From Auanema rhodensis (taxonomy: Eukaryota; Nematoda; Chromadorea; Rhabditida; Rhabditidae), in NCBI GenBank assembly GCA_964057225.1, contig OZ059894.1:6541131-6605130 (forward strand): a DNA stretch of 64,000 nt. The letters run 5' to 3'. The first letter of the stretch is position 1. Each line of letters begins with the position of its first letter. A program made the position numbers and the translations under genes. The notes beneath the pieces were generated by a model that was not told the origin of the DNA, made no database searches, and saw only the letters and a list, made by a program, of their open reading frames with translations. Shown here piece after piece: positions 41,244 through 52,938 of the stretch.

Positions 41244-41314
41244 TCCGTTGTGGTCTAGTGGTTAGGATTTATGGCTCTCACCCATAAGGCCGGGGTTCGA
41301 TTCCCCGCAACGGA
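41244..41314 (+). tRNA. tRNA-Glu(CTC) R64
   Basis: Exact consensus; next copy 272 bp on. Confidence 0.94.
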
Positions 41315-41515
41315 ATACGTTTTACGCTGTCTTCAAGTTTTTAAATGATCAAGCTACTTTTGAAGTTCCATAACTTAATCATAGATTGATTCTTAGGCAA
41401 CAACAATACTCCACGTTTTCAAGCGCATTTTGAATGATCCACGAATTGAATTTCATTGGTCATTATGTAAACGCAATGACTGATTATGAAAGGTTCAAGT
41501 TATGTCGATATCATA

Positions 41516-41586
41516 TCCGTTGTGGTCTAGTGGTTAGGATTTATGGCTCTCACCCATAAGGCCGGGGTTCGATTCCCCGCAACGGA
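41516..41586 (+). tRNA. tRNA-Glu(CTC) R65
   Basis: Exact consensus; next copy 272 bp on. Confidence 0.94.
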
Positions 41587-41787
41587 ATACGTTTTACGCT
41601 GTCTTCAAGTTTTTAAATGATCAAGCTACTTCTGAAGTTCCATAACTTAATCATACCTTGATTCTTAGGCAACAACAATACTCCACGTTTTCAAGCGCAT
41701 TTTGAATGATCCACGAATTGAATTTCATTGGTCATCATGTAAACGCAATGACTGATTATTAAAGGTTCAAGTTATGTCGATATCATA

Positions 41788-41858
41788 TCCGTTGTGGTCT
41801 AGTGGTTAGGATTTATGGCTCTCACCCATAAGGCCGGGGTTCGATTCCCCGCAACGGA
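41788..41858 (+). tRNA. tRNA-Glu(CTC) R66
   Basis: Exact consensus; next copy 272 bp on. Confidence 0.94.
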
Positions 41859-42059
41859 ATACGTTTTACGCTTTCTTCAAGTTTTTAAATGCTCAAGCTA
41901 CTTCTGAAGTTCCATAACTTAATCATACCTTGATCCTTAGGCAACAACAATACTCCACGTTTTCAAGCGCATTTTGAATGATCCACGAATTGAATTTCAT
42001 TGGTCATCATGTAAACGCAATGACTGATTATTAAAGGTTCAAGATATGTCGATATCATA

Positions 42060-42130
42060 TCCGTTGTGGTCTAGTGGTTAGGATTTATGGCTCTCACCCA
42101 TAAGGCCGGGGTTCGATTCCCCGCAACGGA
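42060..42130 (+). tRNA. tRNA-Glu(CTC) R67
   Basis: Exact consensus; next copy 272 bp on. Confidence 0.94.
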
Positions 42131-42331
42131 ATACGTTTTACGCTTTCTTCAAGTTTTTAAATGCTCAAGCTACTTCTGAAGTTCCATAACTTAATCATAC
42201 CTTGATTCTTAGGCAACAACAATACTCCACGTTTTCAAGCGCATTTTGAATGATCCACGAATTGAATTTCATTGGTCATTATGTAAACGCAATGACTGAT
42301 TATGAAAGGTTCAAGATATGTCGATATCATA

Positions 42332-42402
42332 TCCGTTGTGGTCTAGTGGTTAGGATTTATGGCTCTCACCCATAAGGCCGGGGTTCGATTCCCCGCAACG
42401 GA
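42332..42402 (+). tRNA. tRNA-Glu(CTC) R68
   Basis: Exact consensus; next copy 272 bp on. Confidence 0.94.
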
Positions 42403-42603
42403 ATACGTTTTACGCTTTCTTCAAGTTTTTAAATGCTCAAGCTACTTCTGAAGTTCCATAACTTAATCATACCTTGATTCTTAGGCAACAACAATACTCC
42501 ACGTTTTCAAGCGCATTTTGAATGATCCACGAATTGAATTTCATTGGTCATTATGTAAACGCAATGACTGATTATGAAAGGTTCAAGTTATGTCGATATC
42601 ATA

Positions 42604-42674
42604 ACCGTTGTGGTCTAGTGGTTAGGATTTATGGCTCTCACCCATAAGGCCGGGGTTCGATTCCCCGCAACGGA
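42604..42674 (+). tRNA. tRNA-Glu(CTC) R69, T1A variant
   Basis: First base is A, so the terminal acceptor pair 1-72 becomes A-A; the other 70 bases match. Next copy 272 bp on. Confidence 0.82.
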
Positions 42675-42875
42675 ATACGTTTTACGCTTTCTTCAAGTTT
42701 TTAAATGCTCAAGCTACTTCTGAAGTTCCATAACTTAATCATACCTTGATTCTTAGGCAACAACAATACTCCACGTTTTCAAGCGCATTTTGAATGATCC
42801 ACGAATTGAATTTCATTGGTCATCATGTAAACGCAATGACTGATTATTAAAGGTTCAAGATATGTCGATATCATA

Positions 42876-42946
42876 TCCGTTGTGGTCTAGTGGTTAGGAT
42901 TTATGGCTCTCACCCATAAGGCCGGGGTTCGATTCCCCGCAACGGA
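42876..42946 (+). tRNA. tRNA-Glu(CTC) R70
   Basis: Exact consensus; next copy 271 bp on. Confidence 0.94.
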
Positions 42947-43146
42947 ATACGTTTTACGCTTTCTTCAAGTTTTTAAATGCTCAAGCTACTTCTGAAGTTC
43001 CATAACTTAATCATACCTTGATTCTTAGCAACAACAATACTCCACGTTTTCGAGCGCATTTTGAATGATCCACGAAGTGAATTTCATTGGTCATCATGTA
43101 AACGCAATGACTGATTATTAAAGGTTCAAGATATGTCGATATCATA

Positions 43147-43217
43147 TCCGTTGTGGTCTAGTGGTTAGGATTTATGGCTCTCACCCATAAGGCCGGGGTT
43201 CGATTCCCCGCAACGGA
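43147..43217 (+). tRNA. tRNA-Glu(CTC) R71
   Basis: Exact consensus; next copy 272 bp on. Confidence 0.94.
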
Positions 43218-43418
43218 ATACGTTTTACGCTTTCTTCAAGTTTTTAAATGCTCAAGCTACTTCTGAAGTTCCATAACTTAATCATACCTTGATTCTTAGG
43301 CAACAACAATACTCCACGTTTTCAAGCGCATTTTGAATGATCCACGATTTGAACTTCATTGGTCATCATGTAAACGCAATGACTGATTATTAAAGGTTCA
43401 AGTTATGTCGATATCATA

Positions 43419-43489
43419 TCCGTTGTGGTCTAGTGGTTAGGATTTATGGCTCTCACCCATAAGGCCGGGGTTCGATTCCCCGCAACGGA
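43419..43489 (+). tRNA. tRNA-Glu(CTC) R72
   Basis: Exact consensus; next copy 272 bp on. Confidence 0.94.
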
Positions 43490-43690
43490 ATACGTTTTAC
43501 GCTGTCTTCAAGTTTTTAAATGATCAAGCTACTTCTGAAGTTCCATAACTTAATCATACCTTGATTCTTAGGCAACAACAATACTCCACGTTTTCAAGCG
43601 CATTTTGAATGATCCACGAATTGAATTTCATTGGTCATTATGTAAACGCAATGACTGATTATGAAAGGTTCAAGTTATGTCGATATCATA

Positions 43691-43761
43691 TCCGTTGTGG
43701 TCTAGTGGTTAGGATTTATGGCTCTCACCCATAAGGCCGGGGTTCGATTCCCCGCAACGGA
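43691..43761 (+). tRNA. tRNA-Glu(CTC) R73
   Basis: Exact consensus; next copy 272 bp on. Confidence 0.94.
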
Positions 43762-43962
43762 ATACGTTTTACGCTGTCTTCAAGTTTTTAAATGATCAAG
43801 CTACTTCTGAAGTTCCATAACTTAATCATACCTTGATTCTTAGGCAACAACAATACTCCACGTTTTCAAGCGCATTTTGAATGATCCACGAATTGAATTT
43901 CATTGGTCATTATGTAAACGCAATGACTGATTATGAAAGGTTCAAGTTATGTCGATATCATA

Positions 43963-44033
43963 TCCGTTGTGGTCTAGTGGTTAGGATTTATGGCTCTCAC
44001 CCATAAGGCCGGGGTTCGATTCCCCGCAACGGA
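43963..44033 (+). tRNA. tRNA-Glu(CTC) R74
   Basis: Exact consensus; next copy 272 bp on. Confidence 0.94.
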
Positions 44034-44234
44034 ATACGTTTTACGCTGTCTTCAAGTTTTTAAATGATCAAGCTACTTCTGAAGTTCCATAACTTAATCA
44101 TACCTTGATTCTTAGGCAACAACAATACTCCACGTTTTCAAGCGCATTTTGAATGATCCACGAATTGAATTTCATTGGTCATTATGTAAACGCAATGACT
44201 GATTATGAAAGGTTCAAGTTATGTCGATATCATA

Positions 44235-44305
44235 TCCGTTGTGGTCTAGTGGTTAGGATTTATGGCTCTCACCCATAAGGCCGGGGTTCGATTCCCCGCA
44301 ACGGA
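44235..44305 (+). tRNA. tRNA-Glu(CTC) R75
   Basis: Exact consensus; next copy 272 bp on. Confidence 0.94.
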
Positions 44306-44506
44306 ATACGTTTTACGCTGTCTTCAAGTTTTTAAATGATCAAGCTACTTCTGAAGTTCCATAACTTAATCATACCTTGATTCTTAGGCAACAACAATAC
44401 TCCACGTTTTCAAGCGCATTTTGAATGATCCACGATTTGAACTTCATTGGTCATCATGTAAACGCAATGACTGATTATTAAAGGTTCAAGTTATGTCGAT
44501 ATCATA

Positions 44507-44577
44507 TCCGTTGTGGTCTAGTGGTTAGGATTTATGGCTCTCACCCATAAGGCCGGGGTTCGATTCCCCGCAACGGA
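44507..44577 (+). tRNA. tRNA-Glu(CTC) R76
   Basis: Exact consensus; next copy 272 bp on. Confidence 0.94.
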
Positions 44578-44778
44578 ATACGTTTTACGCTGTCTTCAAG
44601 TTTTTAAATGATCAAGCTACTTCTGAAGTTCCATAACTTAATCATACCTTGATTCTTAGGCAACAACAATACTCCACGTTTTCAAGCGCATTTTGAATGA
44701 TCCACGAATTGAATTTCATTGGTCATTATGTAAACGCAATGACTGATTATGAAAGGTTCAAGTTATGTCGATATCATA

Positions 44779-44849
44779 TCCGTTGTGGTCTAGTGGTTAG
44801 GATTTATGGCTCTCACCCATAAGGCCGGGGTTCGATTCCCCGCAACGGA
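44779..44849 (+). tRNA. tRNA-Glu(CTC) R77
   Basis: Exact consensus; next copy 272 bp on. Confidence 0.94.
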
Positions 44850-45050
44850 ATACGTTTTACGCTTTCTTCAAGTTTTTAAATGATCAAGCTACTTTTGAAG
44901 TTCCATAACTTAATCATACCTTGATTCTTAGGCAACAACAATACTCCACGTTTTCAAGCGCATTTTGAATGATCCACGAATTGAATTTCATTGGTCATTA
45001 TGTAAACGCAATGACTGATTATGAAAGGTTCAAGTTATGTCGATATCATA

Positions 45051-45121
45051 TCCGTTGTGGTCTAGTGGTTAGGATTTATGGCTCTCACCCATAAGGCCGG
45101 GGTTCGATTCCCCGCAACGGA
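45051..45121 (+). tRNA. tRNA-Glu(CTC) R78
   Basis: Exact consensus; next copy 272 bp on. Confidence 0.94.
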
Positions 45122-45322
45122 ATACGTTTTACGCTTTCTTCAAGTTTTTAAATGCTCAAGCTACTTCTGAAGTTCCATAACTTAATCATACCTTGATTCT
45201 TAGGCAACAACAATACTCCACGTTTTCAAGCGCATTTTGAATGATCCACGAATTGAATTTCATTGGTCATCATGTAAACGCAATGACTGATTATTAAAGG
45301 TTCAAGATATGTCGATATCATA

Positions 45323-45393
45323 TCCGTTGTGGTCTAGTGGTTAGGATTTATGGCTCTCACCCATAAGGCCGGGGTTCGATTCCCCGCAACGGA
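45323..45393 (+). tRNA. tRNA-Glu(CTC) R79
   Basis: Exact consensus; next copy 272 bp on. Confidence 0.94.
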
Positions 45394-45594
45394 ATACGTT
45401 TTACGCTTTCTTCAAGTTTTTAAATGCTCAAGCTACTTCTGAAGTTCCATAACTTAATCATACCTTGATTCTTAGGCAACAACAATACTCCACGTTTTCA
45501 AGCGCATTTTGAATGATCCACGAATTGAATTTCATTGGTCATCATGTAAACGCAATGACTGATTATGAAAGGTTCAAGTTATGTCGATATCATA

Positions 45595-45665
45595 TCCGTT
45601 GTGGTCTAGTGGTTAGGATTTATGGCTCTCACCCATAAGGCCGGGGTTCGATTCCCCGCAACGGA
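45595..45665 (+). tRNA. tRNA-Glu(CTC) R80
   Basis: Exact consensus; next copy 272 bp on. Confidence 0.94.
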
Positions 45666-45866
45666 ATACGTTTTACGCTGCCTTCAAGTTTTTAAATGAT
45701 CAAGCTACTTTTGAAGTTCCATAACTTAATCATACCTTGATTCTTAGGCAACAACAATACTCCAAGTTTTCAAGCGCATTTTGAATGATCCACGAATTGA
45801 ATTTCATTGGTCATTATGTAAACGCAATGACTGATTATGAAAGGTTCAAGTTATGTCGATATCATA

Positions 45867-45937
45867 TCCGTTGTGGTCTAGTGGTTAGGATTTATGGCTC
45901 TCACCCATAAGGCCGGGGTTCGATTCCCCGCAACGGA
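45867..45937 (+). tRNA. tRNA-Glu(CTC) R81
   Basis: Exact consensus; next copy 272 bp on. Confidence 0.94.
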
Positions 45938-46138
45938 ATACGTTTTACGCTTTCTTCAAGTTTTTAAATGCTCAAGCTACTTCTGAAGTTCCATAACTTA
46001 ATCATACCTTGATTCTTAGGCAACAACAATACTCCACGTTTTCAAGCGCATTTTGAATGATCCACGAATTGAATTTCATTGGTCATTATGTAAACGCAAT
46101 GACTGATTATGAAAGGTTCAAGTTATGTCGATATCATA

Positions 46139-46209
46139 TCCGTTGTGGTCTAGTGGTTAGGATTTATGGCTCTCACCCATAAGGCCGGGGTTCGATTCCC
46201 CGCAACGGA
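46139..46209 (+). tRNA. tRNA-Glu(CTC) R82
   Basis: Exact consensus; next copy 272 bp on. Confidence 0.94.
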
Positions 46210-46410
46210 ATACGTTTTACGCTTTCTTCAAGTTTTTAAATGCTCAAGCTACTTCTGAAGTTCCATAACTTAATCATACCTTGATTCTTAGGCAACAACA
46301 ATACTCCACGTTTTCAAGCGCATTTTGAATGATCCACGAATTGAATTTCATTGGTCATCATGTAAACGCAATGACTGATTATGAAAGGTTCAAGTTATGT
46401 CGATATCATA

Positions 46411-46481
46411 TCCGTTGTGGTCTAGTGGTTAGGATTTATGGCTCTCACCCATAAGGCCGGGGTTCGATTCCCCGCAACGGA
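46411..46481 (+). tRNA. tRNA-Glu(CTC) R83
   Basis: Exact consensus; next copy 272 bp on. Confidence 0.94.
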
Positions 46482-46682
46482 ATACGTTTTACGCTGCCTT
46501 CAAGTTTTTAAATGATCAAGCTACTTTTGAAGTTCCATAACTTAATCATACCTTGATTCTTAGGCAACAACAATACTCCAAGTTTTCAAGCGCATTTTGA
46601 ATGATCCACGATTTGAACTTCATTGGTCATTATGTAAACGCAATGACTGATTATTAAAGGTTCAAGATATGTCGATATCATA

Positions 46683-46753
46683 TCCGTTGTGGTCTAGTGG
46701 TTAGGATTTATGGCTCTCACCCATAAGGCCGGGGTTCGATTCCCCGCAACGGA
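46683..46753 (+). tRNA. tRNA-Glu(CTC) R84
   Basis: Exact consensus; next copy 272 bp on. Confidence 0.94.
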
Positions 46754-46954
46754 ATACGTTTTACGCTTTCTTCAAGTTTTTAAATGCTCAAGCTACTTCT
46801 GAAGTTCCATAACTTAATCATAGATTGATTCTTAGGCAACAACAATACTCCAAGTTTTCAAGCGCATTTTGAATGATCCACGATTTGAACTTCATTGGTC
46901 ATTATGTAAACGCAATGACTGATTATTAAAGGTTCAAGATATGTCGATATCATA

Positions 46955-47025
46955 TCCGTTGTGGTCTAGTGGTTAGGATTTATGGCTCTCACCCATAAGG
47001 CCGGGGTTCGATTCCCCGCAACGGA
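46955..47025 (+). tRNA. tRNA-Glu(CTC) R85
   Basis: Exact consensus; next copy 272 bp on. Confidence 0.94.
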
Positions 47026-47226
47026 ATACGTTTTACGCTTTCTTCAAGTTTTTAAATGCTCAAGCTACTTCTGAAGTTCCATAACTTAATCATACCTTGA
47101 TTCTTAGGCAACAACAATACTCCACGTTTTCAAGCGCATTTTGAATGATCCACGAATTGAATTTCATTGGTCATTATGTAAACGCAATGACTGATTATGA
47201 AAGGTTCAAGTTATGTCGATATCATA

Positions 47227-47297
47227 TCCGTTGTGGTCTAGTGGTTAGGATTTATGGCTCTCACCCATAAGGCCGGGGTTCGATTCCCCGCAACGGA
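47227..47297 (+). tRNA. tRNA-Glu(CTC) R86
   Basis: Exact consensus; next copy 272 bp on. Confidence 0.94.
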
Positions 47298-47498
47298 ATA
47301 CGTTTTACGCTGCCTTCAAGTTTTTAAATGATCAAGCTACTTTTGAAGTTCCATAACTTAATCATACCTTGATTCTTAGGCAACAACAATACTCCACGTT
47401 TTCAAGCGCATTTTGAATGATCCACGATTTGAACTTCATTGGTCATCATGTAAACGCAATGACTGATTATTAAAGGTTCAAGTTATGTCGATATCATA

Positions 47499-47569
47499 TC
47501 CGTTGTGGTCTAGTGGTTAGGATTTATGGCTCTCACCCATAAGGCCGGGGTTCGATTCCCCGCAACGGA
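47499..47569 (+). tRNA. tRNA-Glu(CTC) R87
   Basis: Exact consensus; next copy 272 bp on. Confidence 0.94.
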
Positions 47570-47770
47570 ATACGTTTTACGCTTTCTTCAAGTTTTTAAA
47601 TGCTCAAGCTACTTCTGAAGTTCCATAACTTAATCATACCTTGATTCTTAGGCAACAACAATACTCCACGTTTTCAAGCGCATTTTGAATGATCCACGAT
47701 TTGAACTTCATTGGTCATTATGTAAACGCAATGACTGATTATGAAAGGTTCAAGTTATGTCGATATCATA

Positions 47771-47841
47771 TCCGTTGTGGTCTAGTGGTTAGGATTTATG
47801 GCTCTCACCCATAAGGCCGGGGTTCGATTCCCCGCAACGGA
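47771..47841 (+). tRNA. tRNA-Glu(CTC) R88
   Basis: Exact consensus; next copy 272 bp on. Confidence 0.94.
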
Positions 47842-48042
47842 ATACGTTTTACGCTGCCTTCAAGTTTTTAAATGATCAAGCTACTTTTGAAGTTCCATAA
47901 CTTAATCATACCTTGATTCTTAGGCAACAACAATACTCCACGTTTTCAAGCGCATTTTGAATGATCCACGAATTGAATTTCATTGGTCATTATGTAAACG
48001 CAATGACTGATTATGAAAGGTTCAAGTTATGTCGATATCATA

Positions 48043-48113
48043 TCCGTTGTGGTCTAGTGGTTAGGATTTATGGCTCTCACCCATAAGGCCGGGGTTCGAT
48101 TCCCCGCAACGGA
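48043..48113 (+). tRNA. tRNA-Glu(CTC) R89
   Basis: Exact consensus; next copy 272 bp on. Confidence 0.94.
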
Positions 48114-48314
48114 ATACGTTTTACGCTTTCTTCAAGTTTTTAAATGCTCAAGCTACTTCTGAAGTTCCATAACTTAATCATACCTTGATTCTTAGGCAAC
48201 AACAATACTCCAAGTTTTCAAGCGCATTTTGAATGATCCACGAATTGAATTTCATTGGTCATTATGTAAACGCAATGACTGATTATGAAAGGTTCAAGAT
48301 ATGTCGATATCATA

Positions 48315-48385
48315 TCCGTTGTGGTCTAGTGGTTAGGATTTATGGCTCTCACCCATAAGGCCGGGGTTCGATTCCCCGCAACGGA
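48315..48385 (+). tRNA. tRNA-Glu(CTC) R90
   Basis: Exact consensus; 3' flank aaaacg, shared with R93, 816 bp away. Next copy 272 bp on. Confidence 0.94.
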
Positions 48386-48586
48386 AAACGTTTTACGCTT
48401 TCTTCAAGTTTTTAAATGCTCAAGCTACTTCTGAAGTTCCATAACTTAATCATAGATTGATTCTTAGGCAACAACAATACTCCACGTTTTCAAGCGCATT
48501 TTGAATGATCCACGAATTGAATTTCATTGGTCATTATGTAAACGCAATGACTGATTATGAAAGGTTCAAGATATGTCGATATCATA

Positions 48587-48657
48587 TCCGTTGTGGTCTA
48601 GTGGTTAGGATTTATGGCTCTCACCCATAAGGCCGGGGTTCGATTCCCCGCAACGGA
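48587..48657 (+). tRNA. tRNA-Glu(CTC) R91
   Basis: Exact consensus; next copy 272 bp on. Confidence 0.94.
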
Positions 48658-48858
48658 ATACGTTTTACGCTTTCTTCAAGTTTTTAAATGCTCAAGCTAC
48701 TTCTGAAGTTCCATAACTTAATCATACCTTGATTCTTAGGCAACAACAATACTCCACGTTTTCAAGCGCATTTTGAATGATCCACGAATTGAATTTCATT
48801 GGTCATCATGTAAACGCAATGACTGATTATTAAAGGTTCAAGATATGTCGATATCATA

Positions 48859-48929
48859 TCCGTTGTGGTCTAGTGGTTAGGATTTATGGCTCTCACCCAT
48901 AAGGCCGGGGTTCGATTCCCCGCAACGGA
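48859..48929 (+). tRNA. tRNA-Glu(CTC) R92
   Basis: Exact consensus; next copy 272 bp on. Confidence 0.94.
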
Positions 48930-49130
48930 ATACGTTTTACGCTTTCTTCAAGTTTTTAAATGCTCAAGCTACTTCTGAAGTTCCATAACTTAATCATAGA
49001 TTGATTCTTAGGCAACAACAATACTCCACGTTTTCAAGCGCATTTTGAATGATCCACGAATTGAATTTCATTGGTCATTATGTAAACGCAATGACTGATT
49101 ATGAAAGGTTCAAGATATGTCGATATCATA

Positions 49131-49201
49131 TCCGTTGTGGTCTAGTGGTTAGGATTTATGGCTCTCACCCATAAGGCCGGGGTTCGATTCCCCGCAACGG
49201 A
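49131..49201 (+). tRNA. tRNA-Glu(CTC) R93
   Basis: Exact consensus; 3' flank as R90. Next copy 272 bp on. Confidence 0.94.
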
Positions 49202-49402
49202 AAACGTTTTACGCTTTCTTCAAGTTTTTAAATGCTCAAGCTACTTCTGAAGTTCCATAACTTAATCATAGATTGATTCTTAGGCAACAACAATACTCCA
49301 CGTTTTCAAGCGCATTTTGAATGATCCACGAATTGAATTTCATTGGTCATTATGTAAACGCAATGACTGATTATGAAAGGTTCAAGATATGTCGATATCA
49401 TA

Positions 49403-49473
49403 TCCGTTGTGGTCTAGTGGTTAGGATTTATGGCTCTCACCCATAAGGCCGGGGTTCGATTCCCCGCAACGGA
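49403..49473 (+). tRNA. tRNA-Glu(CTC) R94
   Basis: Exact consensus; next copy 272 bp on. Confidence 0.94.
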
Positions 49474-49674
49474 ATACGTTTTACGCTTTCTTCAAGTTTT
49501 TAAATGCTCAAGCTACTTCTGAAGTTCCATAACTTAATCATACCTTGATTCTTAGGCAACAACAATACTCCACGTTTTCAAGCGCATTTTGAATGATCCA
49601 CGAATTGAATTTCATTGGTCATCATGTAAACGCAATGACTGATTATTAAAGGTTCAAGATATGTCGATATCATA

Positions 49675-49745
49675 TCCGTTGTGGTCTAGTGGTTAGGATT
49701 TATGGCTCTCACCCATAAGGCCGGGGTTCGATTCCCCGCAACGGA
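49675..49745 (+). tRNA. tRNA-Glu(CTC) R95
   Basis: Exact consensus; next copy 272 bp on. Confidence 0.94.
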
Positions 49746-49946
49746 ATACGTTTTACGCTTTCTTCAAGTTTTTAAATGCTCAAGCTACTTCTGAAGTTCC
49801 ATAACTTAATCATAGATTGATTCTTAGGCAACAACAATACTCCACGTTTTCAAGCGCATTTTGAATGATCCACGAATTGAATTTCATTGGTCATCATGTA
49901 AACGCAATGACTGATTATTAAAGGTTCAAGATATGTGGATATCATA

Positions 49947-50017
49947 TCCGTTGTGGTCTAGTGGTTAGGATTTATGGCTCTCACCCATAAGGCCGGGGTT
50001 CGATTCCCCGCAACAGA
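49947..50017 (+). tRNA. tRNA-Glu(CTC) R96, G70A variant
   Basis: G70 is A (caacaga), giving a C3-A70 mismatch in the acceptor stem. Shared with R100 and R102. Next copy 272 bp on. Confidence 0.8.
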
Positions 50018-50218
50018 AAACGTTTTACGCTTTCTTCAAGTTTTTAAATGCTCAAGCTACTTCTGAAGTTCCATAACTTAATCATACCTTGATTCTTAGG
50101 CAACAACAATACTCCACGTTTTCAAGCGCATTTTGAATGATCAACGAATTGAATTTCATTGGTCATCATGTAAACGCAATGACTGATTATTAAAGGTTCA
50201 AGTTATGTCGATATCATA

Positions 50219-50289
50219 TCCGTTGTGGTCTAGTGGTTAGGATTTATGGCTCTCACCCATAAGGCCGGGGTTCGATTCCCCGCAACGGA
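50219..50289 (+). tRNA. tRNA-Glu(CTC) R97
   Basis: Exact consensus; upstream spacer has the private form gatcaacgaatt, shared with R103. Next copy 272 bp on. Confidence 0.94.
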
Positions 50290-50490
50290 ATACGTTTTAC
50301 GCTTTCTTCAAGTTTTTAAATGCTCAAGCTACTTCTGAAGTTTCATAACTTAATCATACCTTGATTCTTAGGCAACAACAATACTCCACGTTTTCAAGCG
50401 CATTTTGAATGATCCACGAATTGAATTTCATTGGTCATCATGTAAACGCAATGACTGATTATTAAAGGTTGAAGTTATGTCGATATCATA

Positions 50491-50561
50491 TCCGTTGTGG
50501 TCTAGTGGTTAGGATTTATGGCTCTCACCCATAAGGCCGGGGTTCGATTCCCCGCAACGGA
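50491..50561 (+). tRNA. tRNA-Glu(CTC) R98
   Basis: Exact consensus; next copy 272 bp on. Confidence 0.94.
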
Positions 50562-50762
50562 ATACGTTTTACGCTTTCTTCAAGTTTTTAAATGCTCAAG
50601 CTACTTCTGAAGTTCCATAACTTAATCATACCTTGATTCTTAGGCAACAACAATACTCCACGTTTTCAAGCGCATTTTGAATGATCCACGAATTGAATTT
50701 CATTGGTCATCATGTAAACGCAATGACTGATTATTAAAGGTTCAAGATATGTCGATATCATA

Positions 50763-50833
50763 TCCGTTGTGGTCTAGTGGTTAGGATTTATGGCTCTCAC
50801 CCATAAGGCCGGGGTTCGATTCCCCGCAACGGA
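50763..50833 (+). tRNA. tRNA-Glu(CTC) R99
   Basis: Exact consensus; next copy 272 bp on. Confidence 0.94.
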
Positions 50834-51034
50834 ATACGTTTTACGCTTTCTTCAAGTTTTTAAATGCTCAAGCTACTTCTGAAGTTTCATAACTTAATCA
50901 TACCTTGATTCTTAGGCAACAACAATACTCCACGTTTTCAAGCGCATTTTGAATGATCCACGAATTGAATTTCATTGGTCATCATGTAAACGCAATGACT
51001 GATTATTAAAGGTTCAAGATATGTCGATATCATA

Positions 51035-51105
51035 TCCGTTGTGGTCTAGTGGTTAGGATTTATGGCTCTCACCCATAAGGCCGGGGTTCGATTCCCCGCA
51101 ACAGA
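51035..51105 (+). tRNA. tRNA-Glu(CTC) R100, G70A variant
   Basis: Same C3-A70 acceptor mismatch as R96, four units away. Next copy 272 bp on. Confidence 0.8.
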
Positions 51106-51306
51106 AAACGTTTTACGCTTTCTTCAAGTTTTTAAATGCTCAAGCTACTTCTGAAGTTCCATAACTTAATCATACCTTGATTCTTAGGCAACAACAATAC
51201 TCCACGTTTTCAAGCGCATTTTGAATGATCCACGAATTGAATTTCATTGGTCATCATGTAAACGCAATGACTGATTATTAAAGGTTCAAGATATGTCGAT
51301 ATCATA

Positions 51307-51377
51307 TCCGTTGTGGTCTAGTGGTTAGGATTTATGGCTCTCACCCATAAGGCCGGGGTTCGATTCCCCGCAACGGA
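51307..51377 (+). tRNA. tRNA-Glu(CTC) R101
   Basis: Exact consensus; next copy 272 bp on. Confidence 0.94.
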
Positions 51378-51578
51378 ATACGTTTTACGCTTTCTTCAAG
51401 TTTTTAAATGCTCAAGCTACTTCTGAAGTTCCATAACTTAATCATACCTTGATTCTTAGGCAACAACAATACTCCACGTTTTCAAGCGCATTTTGAATGA
51501 TCCACGAATTGAATTTCATTGGTCATCATGTAAACGCAATGACTGATTATTAAAGGTTCAAGATATGTCGATATCATA

Positions 51579-51649
51579 TCCGTTGTGGTCTAGTGGTTAG
51601 GATTTATGGCTCTCACCCATAAGGCCGGGGTTCGATTCCCCGCAACAGA
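51579..51649 (+). tRNA. tRNA-Glu(CTC) R102, G70A variant
   Basis: Same C3-A70 acceptor mismatch as R96, exactly six units away. Next copy 272 bp on. Confidence 0.8.
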
Positions 51650-51850
51650 AAACGTTTTACGCTTTCTTCAAGTTTTTAAATGCTCAAGCTACTTCTGAAG
51701 TTCCATAACTTAATCATACCTTGATTCTTAGGCAACAACAATACTCCACGTTTTCAAGCGCATTTTGAATGATCAACGAATTGAATTTCATTGGTCATCA
51801 TGTAAACGCAATGACTGATTATTAAAGGTTCAAGTTATGTCGATATCATA

Positions 51851-51921
51851 TCCGTTGTGGTCTAGTGGTTAGGATTTATGGCTCTCACCCATAAGGCCGG
51901 GGTTCGATTCCCCGCAACGGA
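51851..51921 (+). tRNA. tRNA-Glu(CTC) R103
   Basis: Exact consensus; upstream spacer as R97. Next copy 272 bp on. Confidence 0.94.
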
Positions 51922-52122
51922 ATACGTTTTACGCTTTCTTCAAGTTTTTAAATGCTCAAGCTACTTCTGAAGTTTCATAACTTAATCATACCTTGATTCT
52001 TAGGCAACAACAATACTCCACGTTTTCAAGCGCATTTTGAATGATCCACGAATTGAATTTCATTGGTCATCATGTAAACGCAATGACTGATTATTAAAGG
52101 TTGAAGTTATGTCGATATCATA

Positions 52123-52193
52123 TCCGTTGTGGTCTAGTGGTTAGGATTTATGGCTCTCACCCATAAGGCCGGGGTTCGATTCCCCGCAACGGA
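52123..52193 (+). tRNA. tRNA-Glu(CTC) R104
   Basis: Exact consensus; next copy 272 bp on. Confidence 0.94.
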
Positions 52194-52394
52194 ATACGTT
52201 TTACGCTTTCTTCAAGTTTTTAAATGCTCAAGCTACTTCTGAAGTTCCATAACTTAATCATACCTTGATTCTTAGGCAACAACAATACTCCACGTTTTCA
52301 AGCGCATTTTGAATGATCCACGAATTGAATTTCATTGGTCATCATGTAAACGCAATGACTGATTATTAAAGGTTCAAGATATGTCGATATCATA

Positions 52395-52465
52395 TCCGTT
52401 GTGGTCTAGTGGTTAGGATTTATGGCTCTCACCCATAAGGCCGGGGTTCGATTCCCCGCAACGGA
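52395..52465 (+). tRNA. tRNA-Glu(CTC) R105
   Basis: Exact consensus; next copy 272 bp on. Confidence 0.94.
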
Positions 52466-52666
52466 ATACGTTTTACGCTTTCTTCAAGTTTTTAAATGCT
52501 CAAGCTACTTCTGAAGTTCCATAACTTAATCATAGATTGATTCTTAGGCAACAACAATACTCCACGTTTTCAAGCGCATTTTGAATGATCCACGAATTGA
52601 ATTTCATTGGTCATCATGTAAACGCAATGACTGATTATTAAAGGTTCAAGATATGTCGATATCATA

Positions 52667-52737
52667 TCCGTTGTGGTCTAGTGGTTAGGATTTATGGCTC
52701 TCACCCATAAGGCCGGGGTTCGATTCCCCGCAACGGA
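52667..52737 (+). tRNA. tRNA-Glu(CTC) R106
   Basis: Exact consensus; next copy 272 bp on. Confidence 0.94.
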
Positions 52738-52938
52738 ATACGTTTTACGCTTTCTTCAAGTTTTTAAATGCTCAAGCTACTTCTGAAGTTCCATAACTTA
52801 ATCATAGATTGATTCTTAGGCAACAACAATACTCCACGTTTTCAAGCGCATTTTGAATGATCCACGATTTGAACTTCATTGGTCATTATGTAAACGCAAT
52901 GACTGATTATTAAAGGTTCAAGTTATGTCGATATCATA

